Shown: in pieces, positions 8,088 to 16,467 of the stretch
Layout of the letters: each line of letters begins with the position of its first letter
How positions within the stretch are numbered: position 1 is the first letter of the stretch
NCBI GenBank assembly: GCA_023410025.1
Contig: JAEYQM010000090.1
Location: 1 to 56,207, forward strand
Direction: 5' to 3'
Source: Bacillota bacterium
Lineage (GTDB): Bacteria > Bacillota_I > Bacilli_A > ML615J-28 > CAG-698
Length of the DNA: 56,207 nt
Notes under the pieces: generated by a model
Seen by the model: only the letters and a program-made list of their open reading frames with translations
Databases searched by the model: none
Told to the model about the DNA's origin: nothing
Position numbers and translations under genes: made by a program

Positions 8088-8987
8088 TTAATTTACAACT
8101 CTTTTACTTAAATCTTTAAATAATTTATCTAAAGCGTATTTTTCTCTTTCTTCTTCTAAGAATATTTGTACAATAACATCTTGTAAATCAACTAAAGTCC
8201 AAGCATCACCCTTTTCAATTCCACTATGAATAAATTCTTCACGTAGATAATTAACACAAGCGTCCATTTGTTGTTTACTTAAAGCTGTTGTAATAATCAT
8301 ATAGTCAAATAAAGGAGTATTTTTCTTCATATTATAAATAATTGTATTTTTGACTAAGTTATGATCCATTGCTTTAATAATTTTATTGATTTTTTCTTCA
8401 TCACTATCAAGATAATCTTTATAGTAATCATATGCTTTAATAGTATTAAAATGTAATTTATTGTTTTTACGAATTGATTTATTTAATTTAAAATCAAGTA
8501 TCAAAGCCACTGCTTTTCTAAGGTCAGTCTTAGCAACTCTTTTTACTTCTTCTATGCCTTCACGACCAACTTCTGTAAAGTCAGCAACAAATAAAACTTC
8601 AGTAAACAAATCCATATTAGTTTTACCAGTTGTGTGAAACTCAACAGCCTTTAAGATATCTTCATCCATAATACCTAATTCTTTTTTAATAACATAAGGT
8701 CCCAAAAAAGAATGTAAAACTTTAAAATTCATTTCTAAAATATTACTGTCTAAATCATATTCCTTCACAATATTATAGAAATCTTCCATTGTTAGAAATT
8801 TTGCATAGTCGTGAACTAAACCAGCAACATAAATTTTTTCTTCATCAATATCTAGTTTATTTTCTCTTACAATCTCAACGGCTCTATCAGCCACATTAAG
8901 ACTATGTTCATATCTTTCTTTAATTTCTGAATCGTTACTTTTAAGATATTTCTCCCATAACTTTTCTTTTAATACATTTATATCCAT
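8088..8987 (-). CDS. fused YqeK HD-domain hydrolase + ribosomal silencing factor RsfS
   Basis: A single 299-residue frame joins two proteins that are usually separate. Residues ~1-195 are a YqeK-type HD domain (H28, H59-D60 in GLVHDYAK, D136 in VADFTE); this family includes symmetrical diadenosine-tetraphosphate hydrolases. Residues ~205-290 are RsfS/YbeB (Iojap): FDYMIITTALSKQQMDA, then WTLVDLQDVIVQIF and a REKYALDKLF end. RsfS binds L14 of the large subunit and blocks subunit joining. The gene starts on the last base of yqeH (TAATG). In most Bacillota the order is yqeH-nadD-yqeK-rsfS; here nadD has moved elsewhere (30537-31097). No stop or frameshift separates the halves. Confidence 0.93.
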   Translation of the reverse strand: MDINVLKEKLWEKYLKSNDSEIKERYEHSLNVADRAVEIVRENKLDIDEEKIYVAGLVHDYAKFLTMEDFYNIVKEYDLDSNILEMNFKVLHSFLGPYVIKKELGIMDEDILKAVEFHTTGKTNMDLFTEVLFVADFTEVGREGIEEVKRVAKTDLRKAVALILDFKLNKSIRKNNKLHFNTIKAYDYYKDYLDSDEEKINKIIKAMDHNLVKNTIIYNMKKNTPLFDYMIITTALSKQQMDACVNYLREEFIHSGIEKGDAWTLVDLQDVIVQIFLEEEREKYALDKLFKDLSKRVVN

Positions 8988-10093
8988 TAATACATCGCCT
9001 TTCTTTTTGTGATTTCAATGTTTGCAAATGTTTTAATATTTATTGCACCTTTACCATAAATACTAATAAAACCTAAACCACTTATAACAATATCTATTTT
9101 TTCACTTAAATTAAAATCAATGCGCATTTTCTTTAATTCACCTAATCGCTCTCTTTCAGAGGCATTAGGATACTTTAGAATATCATCTAGATGATCTTGG
9201 TAAAAGTCATCAGCATTTTCTAATTTTGTTCGATGTACTAAAACATTATTATCAAAATTAGTAACAAACGAACTCTTTTCACCTAGTATAAAATCAATTC
9301 TAACAAAGCCCATTACAAATATAGTTTGGCCAGGATTTAATTGAAAAGTTCTTGGACGAATAAAGCTTTTTGGTGTAATTGCTTCTAAAGTAGCTTTATC
9401 AATATAATACATTAAATGTTTTTTATTAATTATTCCCGGTGTATCAACAAAGAATGTTTTTTCGTCATATGGAATATAAATATTATTTGTTGTTGTATTC
9501 ATTGTATTACTTACAGTGATTAAATTATCTTGATTAGCCATATTTTTAATAATCTTATTTAAAATTGATGACTTACCAACATTTGTCATACCAACAAAAT
9601 AAACATTCTTTTTATTTTTATATTCATTAATTTTTTCTAATAGATTATCAATATCGTTTAGTTTAAAACTAGACATTAGGATAATATCAAGATATTTAAT
9701 ACCTTTTTCTTTTAATAAAGTGCGTAAATAGATTTCTACTTTATTAAAATTAATGGAATTTAAAAATAAATCAGCCTTATTAAAAACGATTAAAATATTT
9801 TTTGAATCAAAAATTGTATTAATATCTTTTAATAATGTTCCATTTAAATCAAATAGATCAACAATGTGAACAATTAAACCCTTATCCTTCTTAATTATAT
9901 CTAGATTATCTAAATATTCTTTAGAATCAAAATCATACTCAATATTTTTATTATAATTACGAAGAGTAAAACAACGAAGGCAATAAAAATCTTCTTTTTT
10001 CTTTCTCTTATAAACTTCTGGATCAATATAACCTTTTTTATTCTTATCAGTTGTTTGGATTACCGCTCCACAACCAAGACAAATTTCTTCCAT
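8987..10093 (-). CDS. yqeH: ribosome biogenesis GTPase YqeH
   Basis: Circularly permuted GTPase needed for 30S assembly. The 368-residue protein starts with a zinc finger (CLGCG near residue 5 and CLRC near residue 37). The GTPase motifs come in permuted order: NKADL (G4), then GMTNVGKSS (G1), then the T-rich switch and DTPG (G3). A C-terminal RNA-binding-type region follows. It sits directly behind yqeG (2-bp gap) and overlaps the yqeK-rsfS fusion by one base, an assembly operon common in Bacillota. Confidence 0.96.
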   Translation of the reverse strand: MEEICLGCGAVIQTTDKNKKGYIDPEVYKRKKKEDFYCLRCFTLRNYNKNIEYDFDSKEYLDNLDIIKKDKGLIVHIVDLFDLNGTLLKDINTIFDSKNILIVFNKADLFLNSINFNKVEIYLRTLLKEKGIKYLDIILMSSFKLNDIDNLLEKINEYKNKKNVYFVGMTNVGKSSILNKIIKNMANQDNLITVSNTMNTTTNNIYIPYDEKTFFVDTPGIINKKHLMYYIDKATLEAITPKSFIRPRTFQLNPGQTIFVMGFVRIDFILGEKSSFVTNFDNNVLVHRTKLENADDFYQDHLDDILKYPNASERERLGELKKMRIDFNLSEKIDIVISGLGFISIYGKGAINIKTFANIEITKRKAMY

Positions 10094-10095
10094 TC

Positions 10096-10650
10096 TTACT
10101 CCTCTAAACTTTTAATATTTTTATATATATTTGGATGTTTTGTTGATATTTTCTTTAATACTCTTTTTTCCATTATACGATTTAATTTCGTATACCATTT
10201 TTCCGATTTTCTTTTAATAGGGCTAACTAAAATTGTATCAATACCAAATTTCGTCCCCCCTAAAACATCAGTCATCAATTGATCACCAATGGCTATAATT
10301 TCATTTTTAGAATTAAACTTAACTAATTTAAGAGCTTTTTTATAACCTCTTTGTAAAGGTTTTGTTGCTGAAAAGACAAATTGACAATTAACTGCTTCAG
10401 CAAATCTTTTAACCCTCTCCTCTTTATTATTTGATATTAATATAACTGAAAAACCAATATCTTTTAATTTTTTAAAATATTCTAAATGTATTTCTTGAGG
10501 GACAAAAATATCATATGGGATAAGTGTATTATCCAAATCAATTAGTATTATTCTTCTATTTTCCTCATATAATTTACTATAATCGATATCATACACAGTT
10601 TTATGACAAGCAAACGGTAAATAATTTTTTAACTTTAAATATCCTAACAT
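10096..10650 (-). CDS. yqeG: YqeG family HAD IIIA-type phosphatase
   Basis: 184-residue HAD-superfamily phosphatase. Motif I is LIDLDNTLIPYD (DxDxT), motif II lies in VILISNN, motif III is the K of ATKPLQRGYKKAL, and motif IV is IAIGDQLMTDV. The YqeG family is conserved beside yqeH in Bacillota; its substrate is unknown. An in-frame GTG at 10662 exists, but the GGAGGG ribosome binding site before the ATG at 10650 decides for the shorter protein. A TATAAT sits at 10668-10673 in the gap shared with the divergent sigma gene; its -35 box is unclear. Confidence 0.93.
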   Translation of the reverse strand: MLGYLKLKNYLPFACHKTVYDIDYSKLYEENRRIILIDLDNTLIPYDIFVPQEIHLEYFKKLKDIGFSVILISNNKEERVKRFAEAVNCQFVFSATKPLQRGYKKALKLVKFNSKNEIIAIGDQLMTDVLGGTKFGIDTILVSPIKRKSEKWYTKLNRIMEKRVLKKISTKHPNIYKNIKSLEE

Positions 10651-10712
10651 AATTCCCTCCACTTAAAATATTATACCACAAAAATTTAAATTTTCCTAAA
10701 GGAGTTATTAAT

Positions 10713-11387
10713 TTGATTAATTTATTATTACTTTTAATGCTTCCCTTACTTGGTTCAATCAACTCAGAAAGTTATCCCAATGTTTTATCACCTGAAGAGG
10801 AAGAAAAGTACCTTAATCTTTGGAAAAACAAGGATTTTAATGCTCGAAATACTTTAATAGAGCACAATTTACGTCTTGTCGCCCACATTGTAAAGAAATT
10901 TGAAAACACAAAAGAAGATAAAGATGATTTATTATCAATTGGTGCATTTGGATTAATTAAGGCAGTTGACACTTATAATTTTGATGCCCCAACAAAACTT
11001 GCAACCTATGCATCTAGATGTATTGAAAATGAAATTCTAATGTATTTACGAACTACTAAGAAAAGAAAACAAACTACTTCTTTATCTACGCCAATTGGTC
11101 AAGATAAAGAAGGTAATGAAATTAAATTATCTGATGTTTTAGAAGATGAACAACCATCACATATCGAAAGATTAGTTACTGAAGAAAATAAACAAAGAAT
11201 AATTGAATCGCTAAAAATATTAGATGAAAGAGAACTTGATATTATATCAAGACGTTTCGGTTTGAATAATTACCAGCCAACTACACAAAGAGAAATAGCT
11301 AAATCATTAGATATTTCAAGAAGTTATGTTTCAAGAATTGAAAAAAGAGCATTAACTAAATTGTATTTATTTCTTAAAAAGCATTAA
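10713..11387 (+). CDS. sigK: sporulation sigma factor, pro-sigma-K-like
   Basis: The only convincing plus-strand gene. The 224-residue sigma-70 family protein has a TTG start, fixed by AAAGGAG (10698-10704) 8 bp before it. Region 2 is strongly of the sporulation type (GLIKAVDTYNF, then KLATYASRCIENEILMYLR). Its following IGQDKEGNEI segment resembles sigma-K rather than sigma-E. Region 4 ends in REIAKSLDISRSYVSRIEKRA. Most telling is the N-terminus: a hydrophobic run (residues 2-14), then S-x-N-S-E-S-Y-P-N-V-L-S and EEEKYL. This parallels the cleavable pro-sequence and first mature residues of Bacillus pro-sigma-K. The putative processing protease is at 19270-19833. It is not interrupted by a skin-like element. 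Sigma-E remains an alternative; the pro-sequence pattern favours sigma-K. Confidence 0.88.
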   Translation: MINLLLLLMLPLLGSINSESYPNVLSPEEEEKYLNLWKNKDFNARNTLIEHNLRLVAHIVKKFENTKEDKDDLLSIGAFGLIKAVDTYNFDAPTKLATYASRCIENEILMYLRTTKKRKQTTSLSTPIGQDKEGNEIKLSDVLEDEQPSHIERLVTEENKQRIIESLKILDERELDIISRRFGLNNYQPTTQREIAKSLDISRSYVSRIEKRALTKLYLFLKKH

Positions 11388-11412
11388 AAAAAGCCTTGTT
11401 TCCAAGGCTTTT
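11386..11412. terminator. bidirectional terminator between sigK-like gene and asnA
   Basis: A GC-containing hairpin (AAAGCCTTG with CAAGGCTTT, 3-4 base loop) is flanked by an A-run on one side and T-run on the other. It can therefore end both the plus-strand sigma gene and minus-strand asnA, whose stop codon overlaps it. Confidence 0.85.
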
Positions 11413-12412
11413 ATAATATATAAGCTCCCATTTTTTCTAACAATTTTTTATCTTCTTCTGGCCAATATGATGATTGTACCTCACCAATATGAATCTTTTC
11501 AAGTAGTAATAAACATACTCTTGATTGACCAATTCCACCACCAATTGTTAGGGGAAGAGTTGATTCTATTATATCTTTATGGTATTTAAGACTTAATCTA
11601 TCAGTTGCATTAGTTAATATTAATTGTTCCATTAATGATTTATCATCAACTCTAATTCCCATTGATGATATTTCAACAGCCATATTTAATGCATCACTCC
11701 AAATAAGAATGTCACCATTTAGATTCCAATCATCATAATCTGGGGAACGTTTATCATGAGGAAAACCATTTGATAATTTACCACCGATTCTAGTAATAAA
11801 GACGGTTTTTTTTATTTTTGTAATTTCATTTTCACGTTCTTTAGGATTCATATTAGGATATAAATCTAATAACTCTTGACTATCAACAAAATATACATCT
11901 TCATTAACTTCAAAGTTCAAGATTGGAAATGATTTTTTTAATAAGTCATTTGTTTGTGATAAACTCTTTACAATTAATATAACTATACTTTTTAAGAAAT
12001 CTATATTTCTATCATTTGAACTGATGACTCTTTCCCAGTCCCACTGATCAACATAAACAGAATGGATATTATCAATTTCCTCATCCGGTCTAATTGCATT
12101 CATATCTGTATAAAGACCAAAGCCATTAGTAAATCCATATTCTTTTAAAGCATTTCTTTTCCACTTTGCAAGTGATTGAACAATTTCAACTTTTTTATCA
12201 TACTTAGTAAGATTAAAACTTACAGGTTTTTCAATTCCATTTAAATTGTCATTTAATCCTGTTATAGGGTCTACAAATAGTGGAGCAGATACTCTTATTA
12301 AATTTAGATTTTCACTCAGTTTCTTTTCAAATGTGTCTTTAACAATTTTTATTGCAATTTGCGTTTCAACAAGTGTTAATTTGTTATTATAGGCCTTTTG
12401 AGTAAAAACCAT
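11411..12412 (-). CDS. asnA: aspartate-ammonia ligase (asparagine synthetase A)
   Basis: Makes asparagine from aspartate, ammonia and ATP; a class II aminoacyl-tRNA-synthetase-fold enzyme in the cytosol. The 333 residues are the usual length. Family landmarks are visible: APLFVDPITGLNDNLNG near residue 45, KWKRNALKEYG, the VYVDQWDWE segment, a WSDALNMAVEISSMGIRVD region and the closing GGGIGQSRVCLLLL motif. It starts one base after the ROK-like gene ends, so the two are probably translationally coupled. Confidence 0.96.
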   Translation of the reverse strand: MVFTQKAYNNKLTLVETQIAIKIVKDTFEKKLSENLNLIRVSAPLFVDPITGLNDNLNGIEKPVSFNLTKYDKKVEIVQSLAKWKRNALKEYGFTNGFGLYTDMNAIRPDEEIDNIHSVYVDQWDWERVISSNDRNIDFLKSIVILIVKSLSQTNDLLKKSFPILNFEVNEDVYFVDSQELLDLYPNMNPKERENEITKIKKTVFITRIGGKLSNGFPHDKRSPDYDDWNLNGDILIWSDALNMAVEISSMGIRVDDKSLMEQLILTNATDRLSLKYHKDIIESTLPLTIGGGIGQSRVCLLLLEKIHIGEVQSSYWPEEDKKLLEKMGAYIL

Positions 12413-12413
12413 A

Positions 12414-13784
12414 TTATTTTACACTCGGTAAACTTGCAGCTGCAATCGATTGACCAACACGACGATTTGATTCATCTGGTAAATGTAATATCATGTTAGA
12501 TAAATCTAAAAATTCATTATATAATACTTCTCTAGCTTTAGCAAGAATTGTATTTCCACCTTTACCACTCATTACACGTCCTAATAATAATACATGTTTA
12601 ATATCATAGAACATTGCATAGTAAGCAAGTGTATAACCTAAATAAATACCAATATTTTCAAATATTTCATTTGCAACAGGATCACCTGCATTATTTAAAT
12701 CTTGAATATATGATAATTTCTTAGCAGGTGAGAAATTTTCGTCTAACTTAATTCCTCCGTATTCAGCAAGTTTGATTACGCTATCTTGTGAGAAATATTT
12801 AACTCCACAACCGTAATCACCACTCCATTCATCAACCATAGCATCTGTATTGAAGTCAACTGGAGCAAATGCTAATTCGTTAAGCCAACCTAATAACTTT
12901 CCACCTTCGCCAATATATCCTCCGGCCTCACTAGTACCCATAGCGATTCCTAATACTTTGTCATCATTTAATTCCATTGCACCAGCTAAAGCAGTAACGT
13001 CCCCATCATTTGCAACAACAAGTGGAACATCTCCAAATTCCTTAGCAATGTCAATATATATATTTTTAACTTTGCTATCAAATTCTTCTTCTGGAACTTT
13101 AATGAATAATGAAGCAACCATGATTCTATTATCAACAACAATACCAGCTGTTGATACACCAATAGCATCTACTTTTGGCATATATGATGCAGCAGTTTTC
13201 ATTGAATCTAAAATACCATCACGATGATATTGAGGATCTGCGTTAATTTTAGGGAACCAAACAACTTCATCACTAAATAAAACTTCCCCGTCAACTACGG
13301 CACTAACTTTTCTGTCACTACCTCCAGCATCAAATCCAATTCTATTTCCATTTAAACTATTTTCCATTTTAATATCTGGATATGAAGGTGCAGGGATTTG
13401 GTTATATTCACAAGCTATAACTTCAAACTTAGCTTCATAAACTCTGCCCATAAATTCAGCATCAAATTTTCTAGCACCTGTTGAAGAGTAAGCTTCTTTT
13501 ACTCTCTTAGCAATTTCTTTACTACCGGCGATATAAACTTTATATCCACCCACCATCCATAAGAATGATTTGATTAGTCTTTCGATTATGAAATAATTTT
13601 CATCATCATGTCCTGTATTATCCTTAAATGCAGGAATTTTGTAAGTAAAATTGTATCCCTTAGAACGTTCAACACAAATTACTACTTCTGTCTTGAATTC
13701 ACTATTTTCAACCTTTGCAATGAAGTTCTTTACTTCTAATACAGCTGGTTTAAAATTTTGATCTAAACTTGGTATAAATTTCAT
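12414..13784 (-). CDS. ROK-family (ASKHA-fold) protein, function unknown
   Basis: 456-residue protein with a ~120-residue N-terminal region I do not recognise, then a sugar-kinase-like core. Visible motifs are GNRIGFDAGGSDRKVSAV (phosphate-1 loop, about residues 128-145), GVSTAGIVVD, VVANDGDVTAL (catalytic-type aspartate context) and GIAMGTSEAGGY (phosphate-2). A C-terminal part carries VLLLGRVMSGKGGN. ROK proteins are sugar kinases or repressors. No helix-turn-helix is apparent and it is longer than a plain glucokinase, so a kinase-like or sensory role is possible. It is the first gene of a unit with asnA and has a TAGGAGGG ribosome binding site. Confidence 0.8.
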   Translation of the reverse strand: MKFIPSLDQNFKPAVLEVKNFIAKVENSEFKTEVVICVERSKGYNFTYKIPAFKDNTGHDDENYFIIERLIKSFLWMVGGYKVYIAGSKEIAKRVKEAYSSTGARKFDAEFMGRVYEAKFEVIACEYNQIPAPSYPDIKMENSLNGNRIGFDAGGSDRKVSAVVDGEVLFSDEVVWFPKINADPQYHRDGILDSMKTAASYMPKVDAIGVSTAGIVVDNRIMVASLFIKVPEEEFDSKVKNIYIDIAKEFGDVPLVVANDGDVTALAGAMELNDDKVLGIAMGTSEAGGYIGEGGKLLGWLNELAFAPVDFNTDAMVDEWSGDYGCGVKYFSQDSVIKLAEYGGIKLDENFSPAKKLSYIQDLNNAGDPVANEIFENIGIYLGYTLAYYAMFYDIKHVLLLGRVMSGKGGNTILAKAREVLYNEFLDLSNMILHLPDESNRRVGQSIAAASLPSVK

Positions 13785-13808
13785 AATACCCTCCTATAAA
13801 CTATAAAT

Positions 13809-13837
13809 ATTTTACCACAAATTACATATAAATACAA
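13809..13837 (-). promoter_or_regulatory. promoter of ROK-like gene and asnA
   Basis: TTGTAT and TAAAAT boxes with a 17-bp spacer on the minus strand, about 25 bp before the gene. Confidence 0.6.
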
Positions 13838-13856
13838 TCATAAAAGTACATTTCTA

Positions 13857-13886
13857 AAAATAAAAACTGCTATGCAGTTTTTATTT
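13857..13886 (-). terminator. intrinsic terminator after greA
   Basis: AAAAACTGC-TAT-GCAGTTTTT hairpin followed on the minus strand by ATTTTT, four bases past the greA stop. Confidence 0.85.
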
Positions 13887-13889
13887 GTA

Positions 13890-14351
13890 TTATCTAATAT
13901 CGATAATATTAATGTAGAATTCATTCATTTCTGTTTTAACTAAAACTCTATCTCCAATTTTAGCCTTTAAAATTGCTTGACCCAATGGAGATTCGTTGGA
14001 AATTTTATTTTGTACTGGATCTGCTTCAAGGCTTCCTACTAATGTAAGTTCTCTAGTAACTTTCTTATTTTCAAAATCTACAACGATTGTTTTACCAATA
14101 TTAGTTGAGTTAGAACTTGCATTAATTAAGACGTGATTATTTATAATATTTTCAATTTCTTTAATGCGATTTTCAATACGAGCTTGTTCATCACGAGCAG
14201 AATCATAATCAGCATTTTCTGATAAATCTCCTTGAGCTCGAGCTTCTTTTAATGCTTCAATATTATGAATTCTATCGACATTTTTTAGTTTATCAAGCTC
14301 TTTTTTTAACTCGTCTAATCCAGCTTGAGTTAGTTGATGTTTGCCATTCAT
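13890..14351 (-). CDS. greA: transcription elongation factor GreA
   Basis: Rescues backtracked RNA polymerase by stimulating transcript cleavage. The 153-residue protein has the N-terminal coiled coil with the conserved acidic tip (ARAQGDLSENADYDSARDEQ, around residues 38-57) and the C-terminal FKBP-like domain (ESPLGQAILKAKIGDRV). Its position next to trhP2 echoes the yrrM-yrrN-yrrO-udk-greA order of B. subtilis, with udk missing here. It has its own promoter and terminator. Confidence 0.97.
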   Translation of the reverse strand: MNGKHQLTQAGLDELKKELDKLKNVDRIHNIEALKEARAQGDLSENADYDSARDEQARIENRIKEIENIINNHVLINASSNSTNIGKTIVVDFENKKVTRELTLVGSLEADPVQNKISNESPLGQAILKAKIGDRVLVKTEMNEFYINIIDIR

Positions 14352-14378
14352 GTGTACAGCCTCCTATTTTTAAATATA

Positions 14379-14407
14379 ATTATACTCTCTTAAACATTAA
14401 AAAGCAA
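14379..14407 (-). promoter_or_regulatory. greA promoter
   Basis: TTGCTT (14402-14407) and TATAAT (14379-14384) with 17-bp spacing on the minus strand, upstream of an AGGAGG ribosome binding site. Confidence 0.75.
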
Positions 14408-14417
14408 GGTTTTAGTC

Positions 14418-15605
14418 TCACTTTTTAATTACTAATCGTAACATATCTTTTTCGTTAACTTCAAATGGCACTTCTATATAAATAATCATCTTAGGATGTC
14501 TTGCTGCTTCGATGTTATTACCATCAACATCTTTGATTTGAAGAACCTTAACTACCTTATTACTTAATTGTGGTCCAAAAAATTCTATTTCATCACCGAC
14601 TTCAAAGTAATTTCTTTGTTCTATCTTAGCAATACCATTTTCATAACCTAAAACAACCCCAACAAATTCTTTTGTTGGATGTTCATCACGTTCATATAAT
14701 TGTTCCTTTACGGTTACATCACCATATAAGAAACCAGTTGAAGCTAAACGATTTTCTGCTTTTTTTAATTCTTCAGTATAAAAATCAAAATTAATTTCAT
14801 TACCAGCATAGTAGTCATCAATTAACATACGATATGTTCTAACTACTGTTGCAATATAATATTCTGATTTCATTCTTCCTTCAATTTTTAAAGAATTAAT
14901 TCCCATTCTAATCATCTCTGGAACTGCTCTTAAAGCATATAAATCTCTAGAACCAAAATTGAAATATCCATCCTGATTTAGTGTTTCATTATCTTTATAT
15001 AGATTATAGTTCCAACGACAAGAGTGAGCACAACCACCACGATTTGCATCTCTATTCACAAAATGATTACTTAACATACATCTTCCAGAAAAACTAGAAC
15101 ACATCCCACCATGAATAAATACTTCAAGATCGGTATTAGTTCTTTTTCGTAAATCTTCCATTTGCTTTAGACTGACTTCACGTCCTAGAACAATACGATC
15201 AATACCAAGTTTTTCATAATAATTACATGCTTGACTATTGGTAATTGATAACTGTGTACTTAAATGTACTTCCATATTTTTTGTTACTTCTAATGCTGTC
15301 TTAATTATATGCATACTTGAAGCAATTATTGCACTTACGCCAACACTTTCCAAATATTGCAAGTATTCAACTAAGCCATCATAATCTTCTTCTTGTGGAA
15401 TTATATTCATAGTAACATATACTTTAGAACCATATTTTTTAGCAAATTCGCATGCTTCTTTAATTGCATCTAGATCAAAGTTACTTGCACGTGCTCGTAA
15501 ACTAAATTTCTTACCACCAATAAACACAGCATCGGCACCATATAAAACGGCTATTTTTAATTTATCTAAGTTCCCTGCAGGAGAAAGTAATTCAATTTTA
15601 TTCAT
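14418..15605 (-). CDS. trhP2: U32 peptidase-family tRNA hydroxylation protein, TrhP2/YrrO-like
   Basis: 395-residue U32-family protein. The family signature region EVFIHGGMCSSFSGRCMLSNH and the following NRGGCAHSCRWNY segment hold the conserved cysteines. The N-terminus is LLSPAGNLDKLKIAVLYGADAVF, and a beta-barrel C-terminal domain follows. In B. subtilis the YrrN/YrrO pair (TrhP1/P2) is needed to hydroxylate U34 of certain tRNAs to ho5U, using prephenate. A start at 15611 is possible, but the ATG at 15605 has AAGGAG at the right distance. It overlaps trhP1 by 8 bp. Confidence 0.93.
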   Translation of the reverse strand: MNKIELLSPAGNLDKLKIAVLYGADAVFIGGKKFSLRARASNFDLDAIKEACEFAKKYGSKVYVTMNIIPQEEDYDGLVEYLQYLESVGVSAIIASSMHIIKTALEVTKNMEVHLSTQLSITNSQACNYYEKLGIDRIVLGREVSLKQMEDLRKRTNTDLEVFIHGGMCSSFSGRCMLSNHFVNRDANRGGCAHSCRWNYNLYKDNETLNQDGYFNFGSRDLYALRAVPEMIRMGINSLKIEGRMKSEYYIATVVRTYRMLIDDYYAGNEINFDFYTEELKKAENRLASTGFLYGDVTVKEQLYERDEHPTKEFVGVVLGYENGIAKIEQRNYFEVGDEIEFFGPQLSNKVVKVLQIKDVDGNNIEAARHPKMIIYIEVPFEVNEKDMLRLVIKK

Positions 15606-16467
15606 TTTCATTCTCCTTTAATATATTTAATTTTTTATATAAGAAGCTAGTTCCAATATTATTATCAATTTCAACTAATTTACTTAGACCCTCATCAGTA
15701 GCAAAACTATTGATTGCTTCTTGATATATATTAATTATATCTAAAAGCTTGTTATCATCAATAAATAAACTTTCAATTTTATAGATTGTTGAAGCGGGTA
15801 ATTCATTTATTTCTTTATAGAATAGATATTTATAATCTGTAAAAATAAATGTTCCATTTTCATTTTCAAAAATTGGATATTTATTATTTCTTGTTTCTTC
15901 TCTAATGAATAATAGTTCATCAGTTACTTTAGAACTAAATCCTTTAAAATCTTTATATAAACTCAATAGTTTACGTTTTGAATAAAAGATGTTTGAATGT
16001 CCATAACAATCAATAACAACATTATCTAAAGTACTAATTTTTTTAATGTTTTCAAGTGGCAATTCATTCGATAAAACCACTTTAACTCCTAATTCTTTAT
16101 AGAATATTACATCATTATAACTACAATTTAAAGTTTTAGGAGAATAAATTAATTTTTCATTTTCATTTTTTTCAAGAAAATAATTCATTATTGCCATATC
16201 AGTAAATAAATAATAGTCAATATTAAGAGGATGAACCGAGTTCAGAAACTCATTTAGTTCATCCACTTCATTTTCCTCTATTATTTTATCCACTTTTAAT
16301 ATAGCCTTTTTATTATTTTCATGGCAATATTTAACTATTTTATTTATATCCTCAAAATCAAATTTGGTATTTGAAATAGTTGAAAACTTCAAATAACTAA
16401 AAATGATTCCGTCTAAGTTATATTTATTAAGATTATTTATCTGGTTAATTTCCGCAATCAATCTCAT
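15598..16467 (-). CDS. trhP1: divergent U32-family partner, TrhP1/YrrN-like
   Basis: 289-residue protein placed exactly where yrrN lies, between the methyltransferase trmR and trhP2. It keeps the TIM-barrel pattern of U32 proteins (MRLIAEINQ, then IVKYCHENNKKAILKVD, SPKTLNCSYNDVIFYKELGVKVVLS) but lacks the cysteine signature, as in the shorter YrrN partner. It presumably forms a heteromer with TrhP2 for ho5U34 synthesis. It overlaps trmR by 23 bp. The assignment rests on synteny plus weak family resemblance. Confidence 0.8.
   Translation of the reverse strand: MRLIAEINQINNLNKYNLDGIIFSYLKFSTISNTKFDFEDINKIVKYCHENNKKAILKVDKIIEENEVDELNEFLNSVHPLNIDYYLFTDMAIMNYFLEKNENEKLIYSPKTLNCSYNDVIFYKELGVKVVLSNELPLENIKKISTLDNVVIDCYGHSNIFYSKRKLLSLYKDFKGFSSKVTDELLFIREETRNNKYPIFENENGTFIFTDYKYLFYKEINELPASTIYKIESLFIDDNKLLDIINIYQEAINSFATDEGLSKLVEIDNNIGTSFLYKKLNILKENENE

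Noticed and set aside
10713..11387. Housekeeping or stress sigma factor
   Set aside because: Too short for the primary sigma factor, lacks region 1.1, and region 2 matches the sporulation type; sigma-B-like features are absent.
12850..13227. 125-codon plus-strand open frame opposite the ROK-like gene
   Set aside because: Antisense of a clear coding region; Ser/Pro/Thr-rich sequence expected from complement of Gly/Asp-rich codons.
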